DNA from: Microbacterium dauci
Lineage (GTDB): Bacteria; Actinomycetota; Actinomycetes; Actinomycetales; Microbacteriaceae
Direction of reading: 5' to 3'
DNA: 64,000 bases
NCBI RefSeq assembly: GCF_030065535.1
Contig: NZ_JASJND010000004.1
Coordinates: 124,001-188,000 of the forward strand
Shown: positions 39,723 to 49,142 of the stretch, in pieces
How the letters are laid out: every line of letters starts with the position of its first letter
How positions within the stretch are numbered: the stretch's first letter is position 1
Position numbers and translations under genes: made by a program
The notes under the pieces: model-generated
What the model saw: the letters and a program-made list of their open reading frames with translations, nothing else
Databases searched by the model: none
What the model was told of the DNA's origin: nothing

Positions 39723-41210
39723 CTACCTCGGGAAGGGTGCGACGTCGATCGCACGGGCGGCGATGACCCGACGATACTCCAGTGCGCTGTCCTTCAATGC
39801 CCGCTCCTGGGTGTCGTAGTCCACCCGCACGATGCCGAAACGCTTGTCGTAGCCCCACGCCCATTCGAAGTTGTCGAGCAGTGACCAGTAGAAGTAGCCG
39901 CGCACGTCGACGCCCGCGTCAGCGGCATCCACGATCGCGCCGAGGTGACCGCGCAGGAACGCGACCCGCTCGTCATCGTGGACCCGGGTGACGCCGTCCT
40001 CGAAGACGGGTCGGTCGTCGTACGCGGCGCCGTTCTCGGTCACGTACAGCGGCGTGCTCGCCGCCTCCGCATACTCCCGCCACACCCGCTCGAGCAGTGT
40101 CGTGAGCGCCTCCGGCTGCACTTCCCAGTGCATGGACGTGCGCGGCAGGCCGCGCTCGTACCAGTGGATGTCGTGGCCCGCGGGCCAGGGCGAGCCGACC
40201 GGGCGATCGGTGGGCGCGTCTCCCGGCAGCGGCGGCTGCGCAGGAGCCGTGCCACCGACGAACTCGCCGTGGTAGTAGTTCACTCCGAGGGCGTCGAGCG
40301 GCTGCGCGATCGCCTCGAGATCGCCGGGCCTGACCGCCTCCTCGAAGGCGGCGACCGCCGCGGCATCCACCACGCGCACGTCGGCCACGATGTCCTGCGG
40401 ATATCCCCGGCCGAACACCGGGTCGAGGAACCAGCGGTTGAACTGACCGTCGATGCGGCGTGCAGCGTCGACGTCTTCGGGTCGGGTCGGGTCGGCGGGC
40501 TCGGCGACCGTGAGGTTGAGCGTGAGGCCGAGATTCAGCGTCGCGTCGCGCTCGCGCAGGGCCGACACGACGCGGCCGTGGCCGAGGAGCAGGTGGTGCG
40601 ACGCCGTCAGCCCGTCGGCGATGCTGGTCCGTCCCGGGGCATGGATGCCGCCGGTGTAGCTGAGGAACGAGGAGCACCACGGCTCGTTCAGCGTCGTCCA
40701 GATGCCCACACGGTCGCCGAGCGCATCGTGCACGGACAGCGCGTAGTCCACGAACCGGTCGCTCGTCTCGCGGGCCGTCCAGCCGCCGCGCTCCTCGAGC
40801 GCCTGCGGCAGGTCCCAGTGGTACAGCGTGAGCCAGGGAATGATGTCGGCGTCGCGGAGCTCATCGACGAGCCGCTTGTAGAAGTCGATCCCGCGCTGGT
40901 TGACGGGCCCGCCGTCGGGACGCACCCGCGACCAGGACGTCGAGAACCGGTAGGTGTCGAGCCCCAGCTCCCGCATCAGCGCGACGTCGTCCCGATACCG
41001 GTGGTAGTGGTCGCACGCGACGTCGCCGTTGTCGCCGCGGATGACGGCGCCGGGCACCCGGCTGAAGGTGTCCCAGATCGAGGCGGTGCGGCCGTCCTCG
41101 AACGCGGCCCCCTCGATCTGGTAGGCCGCCGTGGCCGCGCCGAACAGGAAGCCGGTCGGGAAGGGACGGGAGGCGGTCAGGGCAGAGCCCTCCCGGGCGA
41201 CGATCGTCAT
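39723..41210 (-). CDS. GH1 beta-glucosidase
   Basis: 495 residues, a full-length GH1 barrel. Acid/base Glu in TLNEPWCSS (around 166) and nucleophile Glu in LYVTENGAAYDD (near 370). The N-terminus FLFGAATAAYQIEG is the GH1 signature. No signal peptide, so it hydrolyses cellobiose or short beta-glucosides in the cytoplasm after ABC uptake; it corresponds to bglC of the Streptomyces ceb locus. Starts 12 bp after cebG. Confidence 0.94.
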   Translation of the reverse strand: MTIVAREGSALTASRPFPTGFLFGAATAAYQIEGAAFEDGRTASIWDTFSRVPGAVIRGDNGDVACDHYHRYRDDVALMRELGLDTYRFSTSWSRVRPDGGPVNQRGIDFYKRLVDELRDADIIPWLTLYHWDLPQALEERGGWTARETSDRFVDYALSVHDALGDRVGIWTTLNEPWCSSFLSYTGGIHAPGRTSIADGLTASHHLLLGHGRVVSALRERDATLNLGLTLNLTVAEPADPTRPEDVDAARRIDGQFNRWFLDPVFGRGYPQDIVADVRVVDAAAVAAFEEAVRPGDLEAIAQPLDALGVNYYHGEFVGGTAPAQPPLPGDAPTDRPVGSPWPAGHDIHWYERGLPRTSMHWEVQPEALTTLLERVWREYAEAASTPLYVTENGAAYDDRPVFEDGVTRVHDDERVAFLRGHLGAIVDAADAGVDVRGYFYWSLLDNFEWAWGYDKRFGIVRVDYDTQERALKDSALEYRRVIAARAIDVAPFPR

Positions 41211-41222
41211 GTCGTGATCCTG

Positions 41223-42149
41223 TCAGCCCTTGACCGCGCCGGCCATGATGCCGCTGATGAGCTGCTTACCCGCCACGACGAAGAGCACCAGAAGCGGCAA
41301 CGTTGCCAGGATCGCGCCCGTGAGGACGATCGAGTAGTCGACGTAGTAACCCGACTGCAGCTGGCTGAGCGCCGTCTGGAGCGTCGGACTCTGCGGCTTG
41401 AGTACCAGCAGCGGCCACAGGAAGTCGGTCCACGCCGTCATGAATGTGAACAGACCGAGGATCGCCATGGCCGGGCGCGCCGCCGGCACACCCACCGTCA
41501 GGAAGGTGCGGAACTGGCCCGCGCCGTCGACGCGGGCGGCCTCGATGAGTTCGTCGGGGATCACGTCCACGAGGTATTGCCGCATGAAGAAGACACCGAA
41601 CGCGGTGACAAGGGTCGGGATGATGACGGCCCCGATGCTGCCGGTCCAGCCCAGCTCGCGCATCAGCATGAACAGCGGGATGATGCCGAGCTGGGTGGGG
41701 ATCGCCATCGTCGCGACGACGAAGACCATGAGGCCGTCGCGGCCCTTGAACCGCAGCTTCGCGAACGCATAGCCCGCGAGTGTGGAGAACGACACAACCG
41801 AGACCGTGATGATCGACGAGATGAGGACCGAATTGCCCAGGGCGACCCAGAACGGGATGGCGTCGAGGACCTTCATGGCGTTCGCCAGGAAGTTGCCGCC
41901 CGGGATGAGCGGAAGAGTCTCGGCCCGCGTGGCGTTTGTGCCGCTGCCCACGACGAACGACCACCACATCGGGTACACGCTGCCGATGACGAACGCGGTC
42001 AGAAGGCCGTAGGTCAGGAAGCCGGGGCGGCTGCCGATGCCGGCCGGCCCGCTCTGGCGAGGACGGCGGCGGCCGCCGCGGCGCGGACGCTCGGGCTCGA
42101 CGACGTCGACCTGCTGGACGGGCAGCGGTGCCGGGATCGCGGTGGTCAT
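41223..42149 (-). CDS. cebG: Sugar ABC transporter permease, MalG/CebG type
   Basis: 308 residues, six helices after a basic Pro/Arg-rich cytoplasmic N-terminus (about 1-45). The EAA loop is seen as ELIEAARVDGAGQFRTF (near 218), which contacts the ATPase. No ATPase gene is in the locus; as in Streptomyces a shared MsiK-type ATPase elsewhere should energise it (inference). The start overlaps the cebF stop by 4 nt. Confidence 0.92.
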   Translation of the reverse strand: MTTAIPAPLPVQQVDVVEPERPRRGGRRRPRQSGPAGIGSRPGFLTYGLLTAFVIGSVYPMWWSFVVGSGTNATRAETLPLIPGGNFLANAMKVLDAIPFWVALGNSVLISSIITVSVVSFSTLAGYAFAKLRFKGRDGLMVFVVATMAIPTQLGIIPLFMLMRELGWTGSIGAVIIPTLVTAFGVFFMRQYLVDVIPDELIEAARVDGAGQFRTFLTVGVPAARPAMAILGLFTFMTAWTDFLWPLLVLKPQSPTLQTALSQLQSGYYVDYSIVLTGAILATLPLLVLFVVAGKQLISGIMAGAVKG

Positions 42150-43192
42150 CGGGTGCCTTTCGTGGAGTCGGAACGAAGCGCGCGGCGCGCCTTGCGGTCG
42201 GCACGCTCCGCGCCGCCGGCGATGCCGCGCGAGACGAGGAAGTTGATGAGGCCGATCCCGACGATGAGGACGAACAGGAGGATGGCGACAGCCGAGCCTT
42301 CGCCGAGGTCGCGGCGGAAGAACGCCAGCTCCCAGAGGTAGAGGACGGTCGTCTGAAACTGCCGGTCGCTGCCACCGGTGCCGCCGGCGGTCGACACGTC
42401 GAACAGCCGGGGCTCCGCGAAGATCTGCAGACCGCCGATCGTCGCGGTGATGACGACGAAGATGAGCGTCGGCCGGATCGAGGGGATCGTGATCGAGAAG
42501 AACCGGCGCGCGGGCCCGGCACCGTCGATGGCGGCGGACTCGTACAGGTCGCGCGGCACGGCCTGCATGGCCGCGAGGAGGATGAGCGCGTTGTATCCCG
42601 TCCACCGGAAGTTCACCATCGTCGCGATCGCGATGTGGCTGAGGAACGTGTCGTGTTTCCACTCCTGGTCGGGGATGCCGACGAGGTTCAGCACGTTGTT
42701 GACGAGGCCGTCCGCCTCGTTGAAAGCACTGGAGAAGATCAGCGCGGTGGCGACAGGGGTGACCACGAAGGGGATGAGGACGCTCATGCGCCAGAAGGTC
42801 GGTGCACGCAGGCCGCGATCGAGGAGGTAGGCCACCAGGAGCGCGACGGAGAGCTGCGGGATGGCCGAGAGCAGGAAGATGCTCAGGGTGTTGCCGATGG
42901 ACTTCCAGAACGAGTCGTCCTGGAGGACGCTGACGAAGTTGCCCGCACCGACGAACTCGTCCTGACCACTCAGCAGATCCCAGTCGAACAACGAGACGTT
43001 GACCGTGTACAGCAGTGGGAAAAGACCGACGAGTCCGAAGAGCAGGAAGAACGGGGCGATGTAGGCGTAGGGCGAACCGCGGTACGCGAATCGCGACAGG
43101 CGCTGGCGTGCGGTGAGGCGCGGCGGTCGAGCCGCGACATCAGCATGCGCCTCCGGGCGCACGCGAGGTGGCGGCGAAGCGGTGGTGGTCAT
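42146..43192 (-). CDS. cebF: Sugar ABC transporter permease, MalF/CebF type
   Basis: 348 residues, six helices. The EAA loop is ESAAIDGAGPARRFFSI. ATG 43192 has GAGAGGA just upstream; an in-frame start at 43231 lies inside the intercistronic hairpin region and is less likely. Forms the heterodimeric channel with CebG. Confidence 0.92.
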   Translation of the reverse strand: MTTTASPPPRVRPEAHADVAARPPRLTARQRLSRFAYRGSPYAYIAPFFLLFGLVGLFPLLYTVNVSLFDWDLLSGQDEFVGAGNFVSVLQDDSFWKSIGNTLSIFLLSAIPQLSVALLVAYLLDRGLRAPTFWRMSVLIPFVVTPVATALIFSSAFNEADGLVNNVLNLVGIPDQEWKHDTFLSHIAIATMVNFRWTGYNALILLAAMQAVPRDLYESAAIDGAGPARRFFSITIPSIRPTLIFVVITATIGGLQIFAEPRLFDVSTAGGTGGSDRQFQTTVLYLWELAFFRRDLGEGSAVAILLFVLIVGIGLINFLVSRGIAGGAERADRKARRALRSDSTKGTR

Positions 43193-43220
43193 GGTGTCCT
43201 CTCGTGTGCGCCGGGATGGT

Positions 43221-43253
43221 GCACGGGTCACCGGCGATGCCGGTGACCCGTGC
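43221..43253. other. Perfect 15-bp hairpin between cebE and cebF
   Basis: GCACGGGTCACCGG (43221-43234) pairs perfectly with 43240-43253, plus one more C-G closing a GAT triloop. It lies in the 69-bp gap after cebE. Such hairpins commonly raise binding-protein mRNA over permease mRNA by stopping 3' decay or partly terminating. Confidence 0.75.
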
Positions 43254-43261
43254 GGAAGGTC

Positions 43262-44584
43262 CTAGTCGGACTCGACCTGCTTGGCCAGCTCCGCGAGGGC
43301 CTTGTCCCACGCGCCGGCGGTGTCGACCTCGCCCCGGTCCAGCGCACTCAGCGCGGGCCCGAAGACGTTCTCCTGGATCACCGAGTCGTCCGGTCCCTTG
43401 TACTGGGCGACGACACCCTTCGCGCGCTCGGCGAGGATCGCGCCGGTCGGGGCGTCGTTGAAGAACTCGTTGGGCGTCGCGTCGCTCGCGAGGCTCTCCT
43501 GCGCCTCGATGGTCGACGGGAAGTTGCCCGCAGCCGCCGACTGCTTGACCTGCTGCTCGGGCTGCGTCAGCCAGTCGGCGAGCTTCGCCGCGGCTTCCTT
43601 GTGCTCCGAGGTCTCGGAGACCGACAGCCACGCGCCGCCCCAGTTGGCTGCGCCGCCGGGGAAGACATCCGCGAAGTCCCACCCGGTGGAGGCGTCCCCG
43701 CCCGCGCTCTCGACGCGCTCCTTGACAATGCCCAGCATCCATCCCGGGCAGACGAAGGTCGCGAACGTGCCGTCGACGAACGACTTGTTGCCGTTCCAGT
43801 CCCACGCCGCCTGCGCGGCGGACTGGCCGCCCTCCGTGGCGGCGCCGAGGAGCTCGAAGCGCTCCTTCAGCTCGGCGTTGCCGTCGACGTTCAGCGTCCC
43901 GTCGGAGGTGTAGTAGCCCTCGTCGAGCTGATTCACCATGGCGTTCCACACGAAGCCGGAGTGGTCATACCACCCCTTGCCGGTGTCGTCGGTGTACTTC
44001 TGGCCGATCTCGAAGTAGTTCTCCCAGTCACCGTCAAGCAGCTCGGCGACGCTCTCGCGGTCGGTCGGGAGGCCGGCCGCCTCGAACGCCGGGGCGTTGT
44101 AGCAGATGCCGCTCGGGCCGATGTCGGTGCCGTAGCCGATGACACGGCCGTCGGGTGCGGTGGCGGTCTCGTACTTCCAATCGACCCAGTCGGCCTTGCG
44201 GTCCTCGATGCCGTAATCGCGCAGGTCGGCGAAGTTCTCGACGACGCCCTCCTCCATGATCGCGCCGAGCCAGCCCTCTTCGATTGCGACGATGTCGGAG
44301 AGTCCTCCGGCGCCGATCTTGGTGAACAGGTCGGTGCGGGCGTTGCCGCCGGTGTCGATGTTCGTGGCCTCGATGGTGACGTTGTCGTGGAGGCTCTCGT
44401 ACTCCTCGTACAGCTCCTCGTAGCCGAAGGTGCCGAATGTGGTGATGGTGAGGGTGACGGGCTCGTCGCCCGAACCCTCCTCACCATTCGTATCGCCGCC
44501 GCCGGCGCAGCCGGCGAGGACGAGAGCGGACGTCGAGGCGACGGCGGCGAGGACGCCGACGCGGCGCAGGGCGCGTGAGTTCAC
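43262..44584 (-). CDS. cebE: Cellobiose-type ABC solute-binding lipoprotein
   Basis: 440 residues. Lipoprotein signal with LVLAGCAGGG (Cys about 26), then a type-I extracellular binding protein of the sugar family. GTG 44584 has AAAGGAG six bases upstream; in-frame codons further up are in the promoter. First gene of cebE-cebF-cebG-bgl-cebR. The TTGACA promoter is embedded among three CebR operators. Confidence 0.9.
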   Translation of the reverse strand: MNSRALRRVGVLAAVASTSALVLAGCAGGGDTNGEEGSGDEPVTLTITTFGTFGYEELYEEYESLHDNVTIEATNIDTGGNARTDLFTKIGAGGLSDIVAIEEGWLGAIMEEGVVENFADLRDYGIEDRKADWVDWKYETATAPDGRVIGYGTDIGPSGICYNAPAFEAAGLPTDRESVAELLDGDWENYFEIGQKYTDDTGKGWYDHSGFVWNAMVNQLDEGYYTSDGTLNVDGNAELKERFELLGAATEGGQSAAQAAWDWNGNKSFVDGTFATFVCPGWMLGIVKERVESAGGDASTGWDFADVFPGGAANWGGAWLSVSETSEHKEAAAKLADWLTQPEQQVKQSAAAGNFPSTIEAQESLASDATPNEFFNDAPTGAILAERAKGVVAQYKGPDDSVIQENVFGPALSALDRGEVDTAGAWDKALAELAKQVESD

Positions 44585-44634
44585 AGGACACTCCTTTGTG
44601 GTGTGGAGAGAGACGGGTGCGGTGCTCCCTCCCA

Positions 44635-44648
44635 TGGGAGCGCTCTCA
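44635..44648. promoter_or_regulatory. CebR operator 1
   Basis: TGGGAGCGCTCTCA, one mismatch to TGGGAGCGCTCCCA. It lies just downstream of the expected start of cebE transcription. Confidence 0.85.
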
Positions 44649-44659
44649 ACTGAAATTAG

Positions 44660-44689
44660 ACGGTACGGGAGCGCTCCCATGGCTGTCAA
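44660..44689 (-). promoter_or_regulatory. Promoter of the ceb operon
   Basis: On the minus strand TTGACA (44684-44689) and TACCGT (44660-44665) with an 18-bp spacer that contains operator 2. The leader to the cebE start is about 70 nt. Confidence 0.75.
44666..44679. promoter_or_regulatory. CebR operator 2
   Basis: CGGGAGCGCTCCCA, one mismatch to consensus. It fills the spacer between the -35 and -10 boxes. Confidence 0.88.
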
Positions 44690-44702
44690 GGGAGCGCTCC
44701 CA
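44689..44702. promoter_or_regulatory. CebR operator 3
   Basis: AGGGAGCGCTCCCA, one mismatch to consensus, touching the -35 box from the upstream side. Centre spacings are 31 bp (1 to 2) and 23 bp (2 to 3). Confidence 0.88.
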
Positions 44703-44843
44703 TACGATCGGTCACGGTTCGGTCACGGCCGTTCGAAGCGCGTGCCCTCCCCCGCGTTCCGACGCTGCAGCCCTGTCCTGGGCGCGGGGCCGCCTGGCCG
44801 TAGACTGGTCCCACCCCTGCCCGCGACATCCCGGAGCTTTCGA

Positions 44844-45085
44844 ATGCCCACCATCGTCGTCGACGTCATGCCCAAGGCCGAGCTGCTGGACCCGCAGGGG
44901 AAGGCCGTCGCCGGCGCACTCTCCCGCCTCGGCCACGAAGAATTCTCCGGCGTCCGGATCGGCAAGCGCTTCGAGCTGACTGTCGACACCGCCGACGAGC
45001 AGACGCTCGCGACGGTCAAGACCATCGCCGAAGAGATCCTCTCGAACGCGGTCATCGAGGACGTCGTGGGCATCGAGGTCGTCGA

Positions 45086-45089
<4 letters not shown>
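44844..45089 (+). CDS. purS: FGAM synthase subunit PurS
   Basis: 81 residues, the small ferredoxin-like subunit of the three-part FGAM synthase (PurS-PurQ-PurL). [21 protein letters not shown] is the family start. It bridges the glutaminase and ligase and helps ammonia transfer. Overlaps purQ by 4 nt. The upstream region has TAGACT (44801-44806) as a possible -10 and CCGGAGC before the start, so it is not leaderless. purL is not in the window. Confidence 0.94.
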
Positions 45090-45793
<704 letters not shown>

Positions 45794-45816
45794 GCCAGCC
45801 CCGCGGCATCCTCGGT

Positions 45817-45884
45817 CGCGAGAAACCACATTCGGCGCGAGACATCACCGCAGGGGTGGTTTCTCGCGCCGGAGTGGTTTCTCG
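45817..45884. repeat. Family-1 nested hairpin element, copy B
   Basis: Same layout as 33450-33519. F1 CGCGAGAAACCAC (45817-45829) pairs perfectly with R1 (45856-45868) for 13 bp; the last pair is C-G here and T-A in copy A. F2 (45836-45847) can pair with R1 over a 9-nt loop, and F1 with R2 (45875-45884). Spacers of 7, 9 and 6 nt are identical to copy A. It lies between convergent purQ and a DUF1761 gene. Confidence 0.8.
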
Positions 45885-45892
45885 GTGCGAGC

Positions 45893-46324
45893 TCAGACCG
45901 TCCCGGCCGGCGGCCAGACGCCGATGATGACGGCCATCACGACGATCGTCACGAGCTCGTGCGCGATGTTCATCACGGTCAGCGACGTCGGGCGACCCTC
46001 GAACGCATCGTGAGTGATGAACCGCGCCGCGGTGAACCCCGCCCACAGCAGCACGCCGGTCACGATCGCGGCCCACAGGTACGAGCCTTCGTAGAAATGC
46101 CACGCGATCGTCGTCGCGCCGGCGAGCACCCAGGCGGTCGCGAAGCTGACGAGAACCGTCACGATGATGGGCATCGCAGCGGATGCCGCGGGGCGGTCCA
46201 TGTCGACCTTCGCGAGCTGCGCCCAGCGCGTCCCGAACACCTTCGGCGCGTACCAGACCGAGCCGACGATCATGCTCGACAGCGTCGCGAGCAGCACGGT
46301 CCAGGAATTGATCTCGGGAATCAT
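45893..46324 (-). CDS. DUF1761 membrane protein
   Basis: 143 residues with four predicted helices. WTVLLATLSSMIVGSVWYAPKVFGTRW (about 8-34) is the DUF1761 signature, with the conserved YAP motif. Function unknown. GGAGGAGG precedes the ATG at 46324, so it is translated from a normal leader, unlike several neighbours. Confidence 0.88.
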   Translation of the reverse strand: MIPEINSWTVLLATLSSMIVGSVWYAPKVFGTRWAQLAKVDMDRPAASAAMPIIVTVLVSFATAWVLAGATTIAWHFYEGSYLWAAIVTGVLLWAGFTAARFITHDAFEGRPTSLTVMNIAHELVTIVVMAVIIGVWPPAGTV

Positions 46325-46426
46325 CAGGGCCTCCTCCAGCCGATACCGGGACAGTACCGCGCACGGGGCGCGTCGACCCGGAACGCCGCGGTCGCGACTG
46401 CCGTCCGGACCTCCGGCGAGCGCCGA

Positions 46427-46432
46427 TAGCCT
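46427..46432 (+). promoter_or_regulatory. -10 box of a leaderless gene (TAGCCT, 6 nt before ATG 46439)
   Basis: TAGCCT, then CGGTGC, then ATG. Confidence 0.6.
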
Positions 46433-46438
46433 CGGTGC

Positions 46439-47353
46439 ATGGCCACCCTCACCGTCAGCGTCCCGTCCGAGAGCCTCGCCGCGAAACTGTCCGACACCGG
46501 CGCCGAGGTGCTGGTGTGGAAGAGGGACGGGCCGCCGCCGCGTGAGGTGATCGACCTCGTGGTGCCGCCGTGCATGGCCGGCGGCGAGGGGTTGCCACTG
46601 CTGGCAGACGTGCGAACGCAGCTCGTGCAGGGACAATCGATCGGCTACGACGGCGTCGAGCAGAAGCTGCCCGCGGGTGTCGTGTTCGCGAACGCGGCAA
46701 CCGTGCACGAGACGTCCACCGCAGAGCTGGCTCTGGCGCTCGTGCTCGCCGCGCAGCGCGAGTTCGTGCGGTTCGTGCAGGCACAGGCGACCGGCACGTG
46801 GTCACCGGTGATGGCGCAGAGCCTGGCCGATCGTCGGGTGCTCGTGCTCGGCTACGGCGGGGTCGGCAAGGCGGTCGCCGCACGCCTCGCGCCGTTCGAG
46901 GTCGTGGTGGTCCCGGTCGCCACGCGCGCACGCGACGAGGACGGCATCCATGTCCACGGTGTGGACGAGCTGGCGGACCTGCTCCCGACGGCCGAGATCG
47001 TCATCGCGACCCTGCCCGGCGGCGACGCGACCCGACACATCATCGACGACACATTCCTCGCGGCACTGCCCGACGGTGCCCTCGTCGTGAACGTCGGCCG
47101 CGGCTCGCTCGTCGACACCGACGCACTCGTCGACCACGTCTCGCGCGGCCGCATCCGCGCGGCGCTCGACGTCACCGAACCCGAGCCCCTACCCGCCGAC
47201 CACCCGCTGTGGACACTCGAAGGCGTGCTCATCGCACCGCACGTGGGTGGCGCGACCAGCGCGATGGCGCCGCGCGCGGAGGCGCTGATCCGCCGTCAGA
47301 TCGCGCACCTGCAGCGCGGGGAGACCCCCGAGAACATCGTCCTGCGCACCTGA
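46439..47353 (+). CDS. D-2-hydroxyacid dehydrogenase (NAD-binding)
   Basis: 304 residues. The NAD fold starts at VLVLGYGGVGKAVAARL (about 135-151). Catalytic Arg in NVGRGSLVD (about 221-229), Glu in DVTEPEPLP and His in APHVGGATS. Reversibly reduces 2-keto acids. The protein is a little shorter than typical members (about 320). It appears leaderless and monocistronic. Substrate unknown. Confidence 0.9.
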   Translation: MATLTVSVPSESLAAKLSDTGAEVLVWKRDGPPPREVIDLVVPPCMAGGEGLPLLADVRTQLVQGQSIGYDGVEQKLPAGVVFANAATVHETSTAELALALVLAAQREFVRFVQAQATGTWSPVMAQSLADRRVLVLGYGGVGKAVAARLAPFEVVVVPVATRARDEDGIHVHGVDELADLLPTAEIVIATLPGGDATRHIIDDTFLAALPDGALVVNVGRGSLVDTDALVDHVSRGRIRAALDVTEPEPLPADHPLWTLEGVLIAPHVGGATSAMAPRAEALIRRQIAHLQRGETPENIVLRT

Positions 47354-47387
47354 CGGGGCAGCGGCATCCCTTCACCCGATCTGAGAT

Positions 47388-47438
47388 TCCGTCGCGGATG
47401 GTCGGATGCCGCATGCCGAACCGATCATTCGCGACGGA
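47388..47438. terminator. 18-bp hairpin between convergent genes
   Basis: TCCGTCGCGGATGGTCGG (47388-47405) pairs with 47421-47438 at 16 positions; the two others are G-T, so they pair as G-U in the plus-strand RNA. The 15-nt loop holds GCATGC. It lies between the dehydrogenase stop (47353) and the nucleotidyltransferase stop (47485). Confidence 0.65.
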
Positions 47439-47484
47439 TTCGTGTGCCGCGCAGCCGAGAACGACCCAACCGGATGCCGCGGCG

Positions 47485-48048
47485 TCAGACGGGTGCGTCG
47501 ATGTCGCGACCATCCCACAGGTCGGCGCACTCGACGGCGAGCGCCCCGTGCGCCGTCAGGTAGCCCCCGGCTCCCCGATCGCCCGACAGCTGCGCCGTCA
47601 CCGCCGACCAGTGCAGCCGACCGACGATCGCGGGGTGACCGGTCTCGCCGCCGAAGACCGCGCGGGCAAGCGCCGCAGGGGGATCCTGCGAGCCGGCCGC
47701 GACGACACGGCGGCACACCGCAGCGGGCAGGTCGGGCACGTCCACAGGGGCGATGAGCACAGCATCGGCATCGGTGGCGACCGCGTGCGCGAGCACGGCG
47801 CGCATGGTGGCAGCGAGCCCGACACTCCAGCGGTCGACCACGAGCGACTCGGCGCCGGCAGGGACGAGCATCCGCGCGGCATCCGATTCGGCACCGAGCG
47901 CGACGAGGACGCGGTCGCAGCCGGCGTCGAAGAGCGCCGCGACGACCCGGTGCAGCCATGGCGTGCCGTCGTCCCCTCGTGCGAGCGCTTTGGGACCACC
48001 GAACCGGGTGCCCGCACCGGCGGCGAGCACCACGCCGAGGACGTTCAC
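47485..48048 (-). CDS. MobA-like nucleotidyltransferase (MocA-type, molybdopterin cofactor cytidylation)
   Basis: 187 residues. VLAAGAGTRFGGPKAL (about 7-22) is the NTP-binding motif of MocA/MobA-like enzymes. MocA adds CMP to the molybdenum cofactor for xanthine-dehydrogenase-type enzymes, and this gene follows xdhC and lies near the xanthine dehydrogenase genes, so it probably makes their cofactor form. GTG 48048 overlaps the xdhC stop (GTGA). Confidence 0.85.
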   Translation of the reverse strand: MNVLGVVLAAGAGTRFGGPKALARGDDGTPWLHRVVAALFDAGCDRVLVALGAESDAARMLVPAGAESLVVDRWSVGLAATMRAVLAHAVATDADAVLIAPVDVPDLPAAVCRRVVAAGSQDPPAALARAVFGGETGHPAIVGRLHWSAVTAQLSGDRGAGGYLTAHGALAVECADLWDGRDIDAPV

Positions 48049-49034
48049 CGCACGGATGCCGCGGGCATCGCGCACGCGGCGGCGGCGTGGATCGGACCGG
48101 TCTGCGTCGACAGCCGTGTACCCGAGCCCCCGTGCCGGTCGGCGACGATCTCGGCCAGGATCGACACCGCCGTCTCGGCGGGCGTGCGGCCGCCGAGGTC
48201 GAGCCCGATGGGTGAGCGGAGCCGCGACAGCGCGGCATCCGTCACCCCGGCCTCACGGAGGCGACCCAGCCGATCGTCATGGGTGCGCCGGCTCCCCATC
48301 GCACCGACGTAACCGACCGGCGCGGCGAGCGCCGCGCTCAGCGCTGGGACATCGAACTTCGCGTCGTGAGTCAGGACGCAGACTGCGTCGTGCGCGCCCA
48401 ACCGCTGCGCCTCGAGGTACCTGCCGGGTCGGTCGACGATGACCTCGGCACCGGGGAACCGATCCGCCGTCGCGAAGACGCTGCGCGCGTCGACGACCGT
48501 CACGCGCATGCCCGCCGCCTGCGCGAGCGCGCTGAGCGCGACGGCGAACTCGACGGCGCCGACGATGACGAGGCGCGGCGGAGCGACGACATCGACGACC
48601 ACGCCGACCTCGTCTGCGTCGCCGACGAACATCCGCCCCGCGGCCGTGAACACGAGCCGCGTCGGCATGCCGGCGCTCGCCCGTTCGGCGAGCAGCGCGA
48701 CGTCCCTCGCGGCATCCGATCCCGCCGGGACCGGGCGCACGAGCACCTCGACTTCGCCGCCGCACGTCAGACCGATCGCGAACGCATCGGCGTCGCTGTA
48801 CCCGAATCGCTCGATCCGCGCCGCGCCGTCTGCGATGACCTCGAGCGCGGTGCCGTACACGGCGCCTTCGACGCAGCCGCCCGAGACGTTCCCGAACGCC
48901 TCGCCGTCGGCCGAGACGATCATGCTCGCCCCCACATCGCGGGGCGCGCTGCCCGACGTCGCGACAACGGTCGCCATCGCGAACGACCGCCCGTCCCGCA
49001 CCCAGTCCGCGGCCTTCGCGAGGATCTCCTGCAT
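48045..49034 (-). CDS. xdhC: XdhC/CoxI-family cofactor-insertion factor
   Basis: 329 residues. N-terminal XdhC domain (MQEILAKAADWVRDGRSFAMATVVATSGSAPR, then GNVSGGCVEGAVYG) and a C-terminal Rossmann domain (LVIVGAVEFAVALSALA). XdhC binds Mo cofactor, protects the sulfurated form and loads xanthine dehydrogenase. Starts at ATG 49034; ATG 49043 nine bases upstream is an alternative. Divergent from the hydroxylase subunits. Confidence 0.88.
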   Translation of the reverse strand: MQEILAKAADWVRDGRSFAMATVVATSGSAPRDVGASMIVSADGEAFGNVSGGCVEGAVYGTALEVIADGAARIERFGYSDADAFAIGLTCGGEVEVLVRPVPAGSDAARDVALLAERASAGMPTRLVFTAAGRMFVGDADEVGVVVDVVAPPRLVIVGAVEFAVALSALAQAAGMRVTVVDARSVFATADRFPGAEVIVDRPGRYLEAQRLGAHDAVCVLTHDAKFDVPALSAALAAPVGYVGAMGSRRTHDDRLGRLREAGVTDAALSRLRSPIGLDLGGRTPAETAVSILAEIVADRHGGSGTRLSTQTGPIHAAAACAMPAASVR

Positions 49035-49041
49035 GGGCGGC

Positions 49042-49047
49042 ATGCTA
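49042..49047 (-). promoter_or_regulatory. -10 box of xdhC (TAGCAT, 7 nt before ATG 49034)
   Basis: TAGCAT on the minus strand, seven bases, ATG. It overlaps the alternative upstream ATG. Confidence 0.45.
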
Positions 49048-49142
49048 AAGCGCACATGTTGCGCTGGGGTTTCGACCGCGGGAAACACCGCTGAAACGCC
49101 CGAGTGGTTCGATCGACCGATCCGATGCACGACGGGAGGCGT

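Noticed and set aside
45794..45892. A missing or broken purL after purQ
   Set aside because: The gap is short, filled by a hairpin element, and the next gene is convergent; no PurL-like fragment is seen.
49069..49086. GTTTC-N8-GAAAC as a full operator for the hydroxylase genes
   Set aside because: It has only the short GGAAACA core in common with the other sites, so I keep it as weak support for the shared motif rather than a separate operator.
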